Notes: generated by a model not told the origin, from the sequence alone. DNA of 63,960 nt from an uncultured Erysipelotrichaceae bacterium (GCA_945877405.1 CAMCSA010000005.1:1-63960), one strand, 5' to 3'. Shown: positions 26,756 to 36,084, numbered from the stretch's first letter. Numbers and translations: made by a program.

Positions 26756-27530
26756 AGGACATGATAAGTACTGCTGTACCGATCAGTACAAGTACTACTC
26801 CGGTTACTCTGTTGAGTACCTTCGGATCTGCCTTATTGGCAAATATCGCCGCAACTTCTGCCCATAAAAATGTAAATATAACACACAAGAACAGAATGGT
26901 AACATCCGGCATACCACCGATCATAAAGTGGGACAGTGCACCTGTCAAAGCAGTAAACGTCATGATGAATACACTTGTTCCAACCGCTGTTTTCAATTCA
27001 TACCCAAGCACACTGGTCAGGATCAGAAGCATCATCATACCTCCTCCCGCTCCAACAAATCCGCAGATCAGCCCAATCAGAGTGCCAGAGATTACTGATT
27101 GAAGCGCACGTTTGCGTTTCGATACATCCTTCATGGATTCCTTTGTTGTCATGACCGGTTTCACAATAAACCTGATACCAAGTAACAGCGTCATGAACTT
27201 GGATGCATTTCCCATGGCAGTATCCGGTAAAAAGGATGCAGCCCAGCTGCCTGCAACTGTAAAACAGAGTACGCTGATCATCATGATCAGACCGTTTCGA
27301 ATATCCAGATTCTGATTCTTTCCGTATGTCCATGCAGAGACAGCACTGGCAAGCACATCAGAAGACAAGGCAATACCGACTGCCATATATGGATCCATGT
27401 CCAGAAAAGTCACAAGAACAGGTGTAATGACAGCCGCTGCACTCATACCTGCAAACCCTGTTCCAAGCCCTGCTCCCATACCGGCAAATAAAGTCACAAG
27501 GATGATTTTCATCCATTCCATACACATCAC
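26754..27530 (-). CDS. TauE/SafE family membrane transporter
   Basis: A 258-residue integral membrane protein with about eight helices in two repeats, each beginning with a glycine-rich segment: GLGTGFAGMSAAAVITPVL near residue 20 and LICGFVGAGGGMMMLLIL near residue 150. This is the TauE/SafE (DUF81) signature; members export sulfite, sulfonates or organic acids, and the substrate cannot be told. It starts just upstream of a PAS remnant and has its own terminator; the RBS is AAAGAGGTG. Nothing nearby indicates sulfur metabolism. Confidence 0.88.
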   Translation of the reverse strand: MMCMEWMKIILVTLFAGMGAGLGTGFAGMSAAAVITPVLVTFLDMDPYMAVGIALSSDVLASAVSAWTYGKNQNLDIRNGLIMMISVLCFTVAGSWAASFLPDTAMGNASKFMTLLLGIRFIVKPVMTTKESMKDVSKRKRALQSVISGTLIGLICGFVGAGGGMMMLLILTSVLGYELKTAVGTSVFIMTFTALTGALSHFMIGGMPDVTILFLCVIFTFLWAEVAAIFANKADPKVLNRVTGVVLVLIGTAVLIMS

Positions 27531-27602
27531 CTCTTTTTAAAACAGGACATATTATCTCATTGTCTACAGCATAGATTTCAAGACAAATCATCTCAAATGT
27601 AT

Positions 27603-27631
27603 AAAAAACCATACACTTTCATGCATGGTTA
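27603..27631 (-). terminator. Terminator after the 89-residue membrane protein
   Basis: AACCATGCA-TGAAAG-TGTATGGTT stem followed by TTTTTATAC on the minus strand. Confidence 0.82.
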
Positions 27632-27635
27632 AACT

Positions 27636-27905
27636 TCAACGATTCATTCTTTCCAGTAAGGAAGAAACATTGGCAGTTCCATTATGGATTGCCCAACCGA
27701 TGAGTACAGCTGCTATGACACAAAGGGCCATCACAATCACGAAGATGAATCTGATCCACAACCGTAACTGCAGTGTAGATACGATCAGGAAAAGGGATAA
27801 GGAACTGGTCAGCAGAACGTATCTCATCCACCGCTTCAGATTGTTGATCATACATGTCTGATATTCGACTTCTTCCACATAAGCACGAGTCAGTGTATCA
27901 TTCAT
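27636..27905 (-). CDS. Small two-helix membrane protein
   Basis: An 89-residue protein with cytoplasmic N terminus (about 28 residues), helix 1 YVLLTSSLSLFLIVSTLQL (approx. residues 29-47) and helix 2 IRFIFVIVMALCVIAAVLIG (52-71), then a polar tail. Unknown family. The RBS AGAGAGGAAATA is good and a terminator follows. It lies downstream of a broken PTS IID gene and may be independent of it. Confidence 0.6.
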   Translation of the reverse strand: MNDTLTRAYVEEVEYQTCMINNLKRWMRYVLLTSSLSLFLIVSTLQLRLWIRFIFVIVMALCVIAAVLIGWAIHNGTANVSSLLERMNR

Positions 27906-27931
27906 AGTTGTATTTCCTCTCTTGAATTTTA

Positions 27932-28466
27932 TCAGTAATTCAGACCTGGATTGAAGAATCCGACAAGTACACCGACAAAGGCAATGACGACAAGCAGAAG
28001 CATGACCTTAATCGGAGACATCTTTTTCTTGGCTAACAGGAATCAGCACAGCAGTACGAATGCTGCTGTCAGGAAACCTGGATATACACCATCCAGTGTA
28101 TCCTGCAGTTTCAGGAATGGCTTTGATGCACCTGCGGCAGTCATTGTAAAGGAAGTACGTACGGATACTAATGCCGCAACAGCACCGATAACGATACCAC
28201 CCAGCATTGTAATGGATACCCTTAACGCTTCTCCCTGTGCACCTACAAGGAAGTCTACGGCTTTCCCACCGAGTTCATATCCCTTGTAGTACATGAACTT
28301 CATACCAAGGTAAGCAAACAGGTTCCAGACAATGATATAGAAGATTGCACCGATTGGAGAACCACCGGTAGACATACCCATAGCTACACCAAACAGAATC
28401 GGGATGACTGTACCAACGACTAAGGAGTCACCGATACCTGCGATCGGTCCCATCAGACCTGCATGG
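27932..28466 (-). pseudogene. PTS mannose/sorbose-type IID component, truncated, with internal TGA
   Basis: The C-terminal two-thirds of a PTS IID membrane subunit, which together with IIC forms the sugar channel. It begins in-frame at AGLMGPIAGIGDSLVVG, where the family normally continues from a longer N domain, and runs through GGSPIGAIFYIIVWNL and GMKFMYYKGYELGG. An in-frame TGA near 28046 interrupts FVLLC before FLLAKKKMSPIKVM; the rest then reads to NPGLNY and a stop. The 5' part was deleted and joined to a binding-protein gene (see 28453-29073). No IIA, IIB or IIC gene remains. Confidence 0.82.
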
Positions 28467-29073
28467 CAAGTTCCAGCTGGCCTTCACACTCTGCCTCGTC
28501 AATAATCCAATACTCAGTTTTCCCTTCAATCGTATCCAGAAATCCCTGAATCCGCTGTGCAGCAGAAAGAACTTTGGAATGGCGAAGAAGGATGATATCA
28601 GCCTGTTGTTTTCTTTCCATCATATCCAGTGCACACTGTACCCCGGCATTGTAGTTATCAGATACAATCGTGCAATCTGCAAGTCCTGGCTCGTCAATTT
28701 CCGTATCCAGAACAATTACCGGTATACCGGCTGCCTTGGCATCCTTTAGAACAGGAACAATTGCCTGTGAATCAACCGGATTGACGAATATGCCACTGAC
28801 CCTTTGGGCAATAAAACTGCGAATCTGTTCGATCTGTTTATCAATATCCAACGAAGGATCCAGTGTAATCAGCTGATCCCCATTCGCCTCAATGACTTTT
28901 TCAAGCTGGTTATCAATGACTTCATAGAACGGATTGTTCATCGTCATGTATGTTACACCGAAAACTTCATGACTGTAATTTGGAATATTGTATCGAATAT
29001 AGATACTGATCGACATAATACACGAAAGGATCAGAAGGATCCATCTGACAGTCTGTTTCTCATTGTTCTTCAT
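28453..29073 (-). pseudogene. Periplasmic sugar-binding protein, C terminus replaced by IID sequence
   Basis: The 206 residues start with an uncleaved hydrophobic helix (WILLILSCIMSISIYI) and continue as a type I periplasmic-binding fold: VFGVTYMTMNNPFYE, DKQIEQIRSFIAQRVSGIFVNP, and GIPVIVLDTEI, as in RbsB-like ribose/galactose-binding proteins. Normal members have about 300-330 residues. The frame breaks off after EGQLELAMQV and runs directly into the IID sequence, whose codons begin 10 bases before this stop. So the two genes share a deletion junction. Membrane-anchored versions usually sit next to sensor kinases, like the one upstream here. Confidence 0.78.
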
Positions 29074-29137
29074 AGTTGATTTTATTGTACATACTTTTTG
29101 TCATTTTAAAAAAGTGATAAATGTCATTTCTGTGAAG

Positions 29138-29163
29138 AAAAAGCCGAAACATATGCTTCGACT
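29138..29163 (-). terminator. Terminator after the hybrid histidine kinase
   Basis: AGTCGAAGC-ATAT-GTTTCGGCT stem followed by TTTTC on the minus strand. Confidence 0.75.
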
Positions 29164-29166
29164 CAA

Positions 29167-31671
29167 TCATACAGTGATATTGACATTGCGGATAATTGCT
29201 TTCTCCACTTCATTCATATCAATCGGTTTTGCGATATGACCATTCATACCGGCATCAAAGGAAGCCTGTACATCTTCCGCAAAAGCATTCGCTGTCATCG
29301 CAATGATCGGTATTGTCTTTGCATCCTCACGATCCATACAGCGAATTTCCTTTGTAGCCTCATATCCGTTTTTGTTTGGCATCATGACATCCATGAAAAT
29401 CAGATCAAATGTACCAGGTGGATTGGAAGCAAACTGTTTCACAGCATCCACACCATCCACTGCTCGTGTAACTTGGATCCCTCTTTCTTCCATCTGCACT
29501 CTTGCGATTTCCGTATTCAGATCATTGTCTTCCGCAAGCAGTACTTTGATACCATCCAATGGCACCGCATTAACATCCACAACAACAGGATGTACCTGAT
29601 CCGCTTCTGTTTTTTCTAACGGAAGTTCTACTGTAAATACAGAACCGACTCCCTTTGTACTTTCAACTCTGATCGTACCACCCATCAGATCCACATAGCG
29701 CTTTGTGATTGCCATACCCAGGCCTGTACCACGATACTGGGTTCTTGCATTGTTGGCTTCCTGAGAGAATTCATCAAAGATATGTTCCAGGAATTCCTCA
29801 CTCATGCCTACCCCTGTATCAGCGATCCGATATGTGACATACATCGGACCATCATCCTTTTCATTCCGATAGGAAACATCGAATTCGATGGTACCTCCAT
29901 CTTCTGTAAACTTGACCGCATTACCAAGAATATTGACAAGCACTTCACGGATTCGCACATCATCAGCCATCACATATGGCCACTGCGGTGAGTCAAACTG
30001 TGTAACAAAATGAATCGAACGGTTTGTCAGGAATCCCTGCATGATACTGCATACCATGTCAGATATCGTACGGATATCGACCGGAACCGGAGTAAACTTC
30101 ACCTTTCCGCTTTCAATTCTGCTGATATCCAGAACATCATTGATCAATGTCAGCAGATGTTCCGAGGAAGAACTGATCTTATGCAGACAGTTTCTGACTT
30201 CCTCATTCTGTACCTGTTTCATGGCAATATTGGTAAAACCAATGATCGCATTCATCGGAGTACGGATATCATGGGACATGTTATTCAGGAAGGAAGTCTT
30301 TGCCTGGTTGGCAGACTGAGCTGCCACAGCAGCTTCCTCAAGTTTCAGATTAATCATCCTGTCTTTTGTACGATCGGACAGATCCATGATGAATTTCTTT
30401 TCATGATCGATCTCAGTACATAGTACAACCGTATGGAACCATCGTCTCTCACCTGTTTTCTGATGGACATACTCTCTGTCCCATTCCTTCTGAGTTCCCT
30501 GTTCTATACTATAGATCTCATGTAATACGCTGATTACATCTTCTCCATAGATAATGGCTTCCAGATTATGAACATCTTCATAAAGTGATGCTTCGGTTAC
30601 ACCGATCAGTTTCTCAACATTCTGTGAAACATATTCCACCTTCAACGTTTTGGCATCCACCATTATGAATACATCATCAATGTTTTCCGACAGTTTTGAG
30701 AAAAGCGCATCACGAATATCCAGAGCATGATCCTTTTCCTTCAGTTTCTGTCTGTTCTGCATGACGATCATCGCAACAACCACAATCATGACGCCGACCG
30801 TAATCACAGATACAACAACCATCGTTATGTACTGCAGGCGGTTCATATTGGCATTGACGATATCTGCCGCTACAATACCGGTTACAATCCAATCCTGAAA
30901 ATCGGCAGTTTCATAGACAAGGTAATATGATTCCCCATCCATCTCAAATAACAGACTGCCTGAGTTACCATCTCTGAAATCCTGTTCCAGTGATGCGATC
31001 CGATCTGCGCCCATACCAGTTTTCTGTTTGAGCATCGCAAGAACATTACGTACCTTTCCCATAGATGAAGATGCATTGTCCACAACGACTCTGCCATCCG
31101 GCAGGATCGCAAATGTACTTGCATTTCCATCAAATGCTGAGATCTTGAGAGCTTCCACCATGTCGGAATTATTGAAGGTAATCGCAATGGCATCATATTC
31201 AAACCCACGATAGGTACCATGATCTGTCGGTACAGCAAATACCATGATTTCAGGCTGATCCGGTACAACGGAATTGGCTACAACAGAAACTCGGTCTATC
31301 ATCAGAACTGTCAGTTTCTCGTTCAGATCCAGATATCCGGTATTCCCTTCCATAGAAAGATAATTTCCATTTTTGGAAATAAAGCAGAAATCGGTAAAGC
31401 GGCTTTCCTGTCGTGCCTTTTCAATGTAGGCATCAATCTGTTCCACATCCTGTGTTTCTTCCAGATATGGAGCCCACATGTTCATCCGGCTCCAGTTGAC
31501 GGAAACAAGAGAATTCAATGTCTGATTTGCCTGATGGAAAATTTCACTCAGATGAGAAACACTTTCCTCATAGATTGTTTCTGAAACGAAAACGGAAAAA
31601 GAAAACCCGGTGAAAAGTATACCAACGCACAGAACCACTAACAGTGCTGCTGTAATGAGTTTCTTTTTCAT
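29167..31671 (-). CDS. Hybrid sensor histidine kinase / response regulator
   Basis: An 834-residue membrane sensor. Helix 1 (about 6-29) and helix 2 (about 282-305) flank a 250-residue extracytoplasmic dCache-type sensor. A PAS domain follows (about 325-430, WFHTVVLCTEIDHEKKF), then HisKA with phospho-His H467 in NMSHDIRTPMNAIIGF, HATPase (NILGNAVKFTEDGG; DTGVGMS; GTGLGMAITK), and a receiver with D761 in LIFMDVMMPNKNG and the Lys in GHIAKPID. No HPt or DNA-binding output is fused, so a partner is needed. It lies 21 bp downstream of a solute-binding/5'-nucleotidase-C gene in the same direction, suggesting that the binding protein presents a ligand to the dCache domain. Confidence 0.9.
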   Translation of the reverse strand: MKKKLITAALLVVLCVGILFTGFSFSVFVSETIYEESVSHLSEIFHQANQTLNSLVSVNWSRMNMWAPYLEETQDVEQIDAYIEKARQESRFTDFCFISKNGNYLSMEGNTGYLDLNEKLTVLMIDRVSVVANSVVPDQPEIMVFAVPTDHGTYRGFEYDAIAITFNNSDMVEALKISAFDGNASTFAILPDGRVVVDNASSSMGKVRNVLAMLKQKTGMGADRIASLEQDFRDGNSGSLLFEMDGESYYLVYETADFQDWIVTGIVAADIVNANMNRLQYITMVVVSVITVGVMIVVVAMIVMQNRQKLKEKDHALDIRDALFSKLSENIDDVFIMVDAKTLKVEYVSQNVEKLIGVTEASLYEDVHNLEAIIYGEDVISVLHEIYSIEQGTQKEWDREYVHQKTGERRWFHTVVLCTEIDHEKKFIMDLSDRTKDRMINLKLEEAAVAAQSANQAKTSFLNNMSHDIRTPMNAIIGFTNIAMKQVQNEEVRNCLHKISSSSEHLLTLINDVLDISRIESGKVKFTPVPVDIRTISDMVCSIMQGFLTNRSIHFVTQFDSPQWPYVMADDVRIREVLVNILGNAVKFTEDGGTIEFDVSYRNEKDDGPMYVTYRIADTGVGMSEEFLEHIFDEFSQEANNARTQYRGTGLGMAITKRYVDLMGGTIRVESTKGVGSVFTVELPLEKTEADQVHPVVVDVNAVPLDGIKVLLAEDNDLNTEIARVQMEERGIQVTRAVDGVDAVKQFASNPPGTFDLIFMDVMMPNKNGYEATKEIRCMDREDAKTIPIIAMTANAFAEDVQASFDAGMNGHIAKPIDMNEVEKAIIRNVNITV

Positions 31672-31692
31672 ATCCGTGTTTTCCTTTCTGTA

Positions 31693-31971
31693 TTACTTAA
31701 CTATTGTAACGTAATCGCTTGGTTGTGCAAACTGCTGTGTATTGCGAAGTACTTCCGCTACTGCCTCCTGGCTGGAGTAATCCGTCACATAGTCAGCCTC
31801 ACGCTTTGCCTTGATATCTTCCGGCATCGGGCAGTTGCAGAAGGTTGGATGTTCAAGATATGTATCCACACCTACCATCATCAGAGAATATGTTCTGTTT
31901 TTATCTAATGGCTCACCATTAATGGATATATCTGTCAGTTCATATTTCCCTTTTTCCAGTTCCTTCACCGT
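31693..31971 (-). pseudogene. 5'-nucleotidase C-terminal domain fragment, severed by an amber codon
   Basis: The frame continues without shift from the upstream solute-binding gene after TAG at 31969-31971: the product would read VTSGLD-stop-TVKELEKGKYELTDI. The segment ISINGEPLDKNRTYSLMMVG is the closing part of the 5'-nucleotidase C-terminal domain, ending in YVTIVK. A change of one base (TAC or TAT to TAG) is enough to explain it. A GTG in GTGAAGGAAC could restart translation, but the fragment lacks the domain's first strands. Confidence 0.8.
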
Positions 31972-33567
31972 CTAATCCAGACCGCTTGTGACAGGCATCT
32001 GGTTATAATGGTGAATCGGATTGGAACCATCTTCTTTGATATTGACAAGCCACTCCATGATTCTTCTGACTTCTTCACCTGTATATTCACCACGATAAAT
32101 CGCATTGCGGAATGTCATGACCCACTTGACCTGCTGCAGTGTATATTCTCCTTCATAAATACTGGAGCTGGCAACAGAAGCGTAACCGATCGCAATATCA
32201 TCATTTTCAAACTGACGTAATGTATTCATCAAAGAGGAAGCCGCCTTGGATCCATGTTCCCCGAAGTCATTGGAATATGCTGTTTTCTGTGTAAACAGGA
32301 TTTCTTTTGTTTCCGGATCCACATACTGTGTAATCTGTCGGTTGAATTCTTCATATGCCTGCTTTGCATCATACTTTCCCGTCATCATCTTATGTGCAAC
32401 ATCCTGAGAAATACCGAAGATTTCCGTAGAAGCAAGACGCTGATATAGATGGTTGGATGCAATACAGTCCTGAATATAAGCCAGAGAATTACTTGGGGTG
32501 ATTTTGACTTCCTTGTTGTAGGAAAGAACAGAAGTACCTGCCGCAACATGTTTCTGCCCTTCATCAGAGAAGATTGCCATTAACACTTCATTGATTGCTT
32601 TCTCCTTGGCAGGATCTTCAGCAACCTTAGCTGATACAGCAAGCTGACACATTGGATAAGTCAGTACCCAGTTATCTTCACTTGTTTCACCAAAATACGG
32701 AAGCATGACTGCTTCTACATTCTCATTTTCCGCTGTAACGCTGTCCGCAAATGATGCAGTATTACGGATCATCGCTGTTTCACCATTCAGGAATGGCGGT
32801 GTTGTGACTGAAAACGTCTGATCTTCAGAACCTTTTTCATACCGGACATCCTTTAAAAACTGCTCATACTTTTCAAAGACAACAGGCCATACGACATCAT
32901 CAAGACCTACCTGGTTATCTTCTGTTTCACTTTCATATGCACGTCTCCATGAAGTACCTTCCAGACTCATCAGTTCCGGAATTGCGGAACCCTGCATTGT
33001 TTCAAGGCATGTATAGTCATAATACCAGTCTGTATCAAATCCTTTGATCCCGAGATCCTCAAAGGCATCGATTGTTGCTTTAAATTCACTGTAGTTCGTA
33101 GGTAATGCAATGTTGTACTGGTCAAAGAGTTTCTTGTTGGCAACAATACTGTCAACTTCTGCGCACATTGGCAGCCATCTGATGGCACCACTTTCCTCGC
33201 GGTTGTTTTCCAGATAACTGGAATAGAATGTGCCTGCTACTTCTGTACGGCTTAAGTCCATCAGGTATTCAGACAGGGATGCTGCATCATTCAGTGAGAA
33301 ACGACGGCATGTAATGACATCTGGCATCTCTTCTCCCCGGCCGATCAGATCCTTGTAGTATTCCATTGTGTTAAAACTCTGCACAAAGGTAAAATCAATA
33401 TCCGGAAATTTTTCTTCCAGCCATGGTGTCAGTTCCTTGAACATGGATCGATCGTACATGTACATGCTGATGGAAACCTTTCCATCATGATCTGTTGTAC
33501 CGGCACATCCAGAAAACAAAGTTACCGCCATCAGGCCTGTAAGCAGAAGCTTCATCATTTTCTTCAT
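31972..33567 (-). CDS. Extracellular solute-binding lipoprotein with start of a 5'-nucleotidase C domain
   Basis: A 531-residue lipoprotein (MKKMMKLLLTGLMAVTLFSGC lipobox). Residues about 30-420 form a type 2 (UgpB/MalE-like) binding fold: WLEEKFPDIDFTFVQSF, GRGEEMPDVITCRR and IRWLPMCAEVDSIVANKKLFDQYNI. From about residue 445 (IAIGYASVASSSIYEGEYTLQQVKWV) it changes to the beginning of the 5'-nucleotidase C-terminal domain, which is cut off by TAG and continues in the next feature. The intact protein would have about 624 residues. Transcribed with the hybrid kinase downstream. The ligand is unknown; because a sugar-type binding fold is coupled to a nucleotidase substrate domain, a nucleoside or nucleotide-sugar is a guess. 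Confidence 0.82.
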   Translation of the reverse strand: MKKMMKLLLTGLMAVTLFSGCAGTTDHDGKVSISMYMYDRSMFKELTPWLEEKFPDIDFTFVQSFNTMEYYKDLIGRGEEMPDVITCRRFSLNDAASLSEYLMDLSRTEVAGTFYSSYLENNREESGAIRWLPMCAEVDSIVANKKLFDQYNIALPTNYSEFKATIDAFEDLGIKGFDTDWYYDYTCLETMQGSAIPELMSLEGTSWRRAYESETEDNQVGLDDVVWPVVFEKYEQFLKDVRYEKGSEDQTFSVTTPPFLNGETAMIRNTASFADSVTAENENVEAVMLPYFGETSEDNWVLTYPMCQLAVSAKVAEDPAKEKAINEVLMAIFSDEGQKHVAAGTSVLSYNKEVKITPSNSLAYIQDCIASNHLYQRLASTEIFGISQDVAHKMMTGKYDAKQAYEEFNRQITQYVDPETKEILFTQKTAYSNDFGEHGSKAASSLMNTLRQFENDDIAIGYASVASSSIYEGEYTLQQVKWVMTFRNAIYRGEYTGEEVRRIMEWLVNIKEDGSNPIHHYNQMPVTSGLD

Positions 33568-33758
33568 TGGTGTACTCCCCTCATTCAGGTCATATGAAAA
33601 CTGAAGCAGGCAAGAAAAAAATCTGTACTCATACAGATGTGTTGAACAAGCTTACCGGAATCGGAATTTCAGACAACCAATATCTATGTATATATGCAAT
33701 ACAGTTGTATGATAACATAGCGATCATGGCCATGCAATGAAAACATGCCACCGTAAAA

Positions 33759-33783
33759 CAAAAAAAACCGCATTGCGGTATGT
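33759..33783 (-). terminator. Terminator of the tRNA-Cys/tRNA-Leu unit
   Basis: ACCGCAATGCGGT stem followed by eight T residues on the minus strand. Confidence 0.88.
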
Positions 33784-33791
33784 TTTTAGGA

Positions 33792-33878
33792 TGGTGGGGA
33801 AGAAGGGACTCGAACCCTCACGATGTTTCCATCACCGGATTTTAAGTCCGATGCGTCTACCGATTCCGCCACTTCCCC
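33792..33878 (-). tRNA. tRNA-Leu (TAA)
   Basis: 87-nt class II tRNA with encoded CCA. Acceptor GGGGAAG/CTTCCCC, anticodon loop CTTAAAA, long variable arm. Confidence 0.96.
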
Positions 33879-33883
33879 GGATA

Positions 33884-33957
33884 TGGAGGTTCGTGCCGGG
33901 GTCGAACCGGCGCTCACAGAGTTGCAGTCTGTTGCCTTACCACTTGGCTAACGAACC
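33884..33957 (-). tRNA. tRNA-Cys (GCA)
   Basis: 74 nt with encoded CCA and discriminator T. Acceptor GGTTCGT/ACGAACC, anticodon loop CTGCAAC. Five bases upstream of tRNA-Leu(TAA), same transcript. Confidence 0.95.
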
Positions 33958-33980
33958 ATTGCTTTGTTCAGTGCTTAATA

Positions 33981-34009
33981 AGAATACCAAAAATCAGATC
34001 ATAATGCAA
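33981..34009 (-). promoter_or_regulatory. Promoter of tRNA-Cys/tRNA-Leu
   Basis: Minus-strand TTGCAT (34004-34009), 17 bp, TATTCT (33981-33986), 23 bp before tRNA-Cys. Confidence 0.75.
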
Positions 34010-34156
34010 CAGAAAAATGAAAAAAGAAATAGCAGCGTCTCCTGCTGTTCTGACATGTATTTCATGTTCTGCATGGATCACCATCTCTGATGATTTCTTT
34101 CATCATATCCGCGCCAAAAATTCTAGTGTTATACATGGAATCTCAACAAACATAGA

Positions 34157-34191
34157 AAGCAGGCCACCATAACGGTAAACCTGCTCATGTC
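34157..34191 (-). terminator. Terminator of the pot operon
   Basis: AGCAGG-TTTACC and GGTGG-CCTGCT form a long imperfect stem followed by TTTCT on the minus strand, just after potD. Confidence 0.65.
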
Positions 34192-34193
34192 AG

Positions 34194-35297
34194 TTACTGA
34201 ATCTTTACTTTGTTCCAAAGATCTGCAAGTTTCTTTGTCAGAGTTGCATTGTAATGGAACACTTCATCATTCTTTCCATCGCTTCTTGGGTTGTAAGCAG
34301 AGATGCCTTCATATGTTCCACCTGCTCCATACAGTTCATCTACAACATCCTTTCTGACGGATGTATATCCGACATAGTCAGAGTTTTCATACTGTACGTC
34401 ATAGCCTGTTGCATAGTTGATGAATGCATTGGCAAGGCCTGAACAGGAAGCATTCTTTGGAATGACCATGGCATCAGCCCACTTGTTTGTTCCTTCTTCC
34501 GGTTCATACCATGCCATGTTTTCGTTTTCGGAAAGAACATAGGCAGCATCACCAGAATACATAATCGCAAGTGCCTTCTTACCGTTTACCATGCCATCGA
34601 TAACTTCATCTGTAACATAGGATGGAGACATTGTTTCATTCATTTCTCTGAGCCACTGATACGCAGCTTCGATTTCTTCTTCGTTATCAGTATTCATGGA
34701 ATAACCAAGCGCCTTGAATGCTACCATGAAGCCATCACGCTGTGAGTCATAATAGTACAGGTTACCTGCATATTCTGTATCTTTCAGGATTTCCCAGCCT
34801 TCCTTTTCAATCTTTTCTGTTGGAACAACAGTCGTATCATAAACGAGTCCTACTGTTCCCCAGAAATAAGGCATGGAATATTTTCCTTCCGGATCATATG
34901 CCTTTCTCATTTCCAGAACAGCTGGATCAAGTTCATCTTCATATTCCATGACACTCTTGTCTAATGGCTGCAGCTGATCTTCGTTGATCAGTCGTTCAAT
35001 CATGTAATCAGATGGAACAAGCACATCATAGGAGGAACCGCCCAACAGCTTTGTATACATGATTTCATTGGAGTCAAATGTATCATAATTGACTCTTGCG
35101 TTGTACTTTTCTTCAAAGTTGGAAATGACGTCTTCACCGATGTATTCACCGGCATTGTAGACATTGATGACAGAACAGCCGAACTGTTCCTGTGCATCGA
35201 TGGTTTCTGTGACAGAAGATGTGGAAGAACCACAGCCTGTCAAAGCTGCTACGGAGCAGACAAGTAATGTTTTCGTTACCTTATTGATTGACTTCAT
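34194..35297 (-). CDS. potD: Spermidine/putrescine-binding lipoprotein PotD
   Basis: A 367-residue lipoprotein (SVAALTGCGSS lipobox) that binds polyamines outside the membrane. VINVYNAGEYIGEDVISNFEEKY is the PotD-type start of the mature fold, followed by SSYDVLVPSDYMIERL and MPYFWGTVGLVYDT, conserved ligand-site segments. It is the last gene of the operon and its start overlaps potC by 17 bp. Polyamine preference cannot be told from sequence alone. Confidence 0.95.
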   Translation of the reverse strand: MKSINKVTKTLLVCSVAALTGCGSSTSSVTETIDAQEQFGCSVINVYNAGEYIGEDVISNFEEKYNARVNYDTFDSNEIMYTKLLGGSSYDVLVPSDYMIERLINEDQLQPLDKSVMEYEDELDPAVLEMRKAYDPEGKYSMPYFWGTVGLVYDTTVVPTEKIEKEGWEILKDTEYAGNLYYYDSQRDGFMVAFKALGYSMNTDNEEEIEAAYQWLREMNETMSPSYVTDEVIDGMVNGKKALAIMYSGDAAYVLSENENMAWYEPEEGTNKWADAMVIPKNASCSGLANAFINYATGYDVQYENSDYVGYTSVRKDVVDELYGAGGTYEGISAYNPRSDGKNDEVFHYNATLTKKLADLWNKVKIQ

Positions 35298-36084
35298 TTT
35301 TTGTGTTTCTCCTTTCGCGAATCATCGGTACAACATTTGTTAGAATCAGCAGGATCGTTGCGAATATGACGATCAGTGTAGACAATGCATTAATGGTCGG
35401 ATTAACACGTTTGACGTTGGAATACACATAGATCGAAATATTGGAAACGCCAGGTCCTGTTGTGAATAACGATATGACAAAGTCATCGAATGACATTGTA
35501 AATGCGACTAATGCCCCAGCAAATATGCTGCCTTTGATCTGTGGAATGATGACCTTCCACATTGCCTGCCATGGTGTACAGCCAAGATCCATTGCCGCTT
35601 CAGCAATATTCGGATCCAGTGTTCTTAAGCGAGGCAGAATGGAAAGCATGACATACGGGATACAGAAGGCAATATGTGCTAACAGCATCGTCACATAGCC
35701 TGTTTCAATCCGCAGGGATGAAAACAGAAGCATGAATCCGATTGCCGTTACGATTTCCGGATTCAGCATTGGCAGGTTATTGACCTGATTGACAAGCTCT
35801 CTGATGACTTTTCTGTTTTTGGAAAGACCGATTGCAGTAATTGTTCCAACTAATGTAGAAACGATTGTGGCAATCACCGCAATGGACACCGTTGTCCAGA
35901 TGGATTCCATCAGAGCTCTGTTTTTGAACATGGATTCATACCACTTTGTAGAAAACCCAGTGAAGTTTGTCAAAGACTTCGTGCTGTTGAAGCTGAATAC
36001 AACAACATAGATAATCGGCACATACAGGAAGATGAGCAGTAATGCAAATGCGATTTTTGATCCGATTCCGTTTTTGCGATCCAT
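35281..36084 (-). CDS. potC: Spermidine/putrescine ABC permease PotC
   Basis: A 267-residue permease with six membrane helices. The EAA loop AAMDLGCTPWQAMWKVIIPQI near residue 175 contacts PotA. YVYSNVKRVNPTINALSTL near the C terminus is typical of PotC. Start overlaps the potB stop by one base, so translation is coupled. Confidence 0.95.
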   Translation of the reverse strand: MDRKNGIGSKIAFALLLIFLYVPIIYVVVFSFNSTKSLTNFTGFSTKWYESMFKNRALMESIWTTVSIAVIATIVSTLVGTITAIGLSKNRKVIRELVNQVNNLPMLNPEIVTAIGFMLLFSSLRIETGYVTMLLAHIAFCIPYVMLSILPRLRTLDPNIAEAAMDLGCTPWQAMWKVIIPQIKGSIFAGALVAFTMSFDDFVISLFTTGPGVSNISIYVYSNVKRVNPTINALSTLIVIFATILLILTNVVPMIRERRNTKNEVNQ

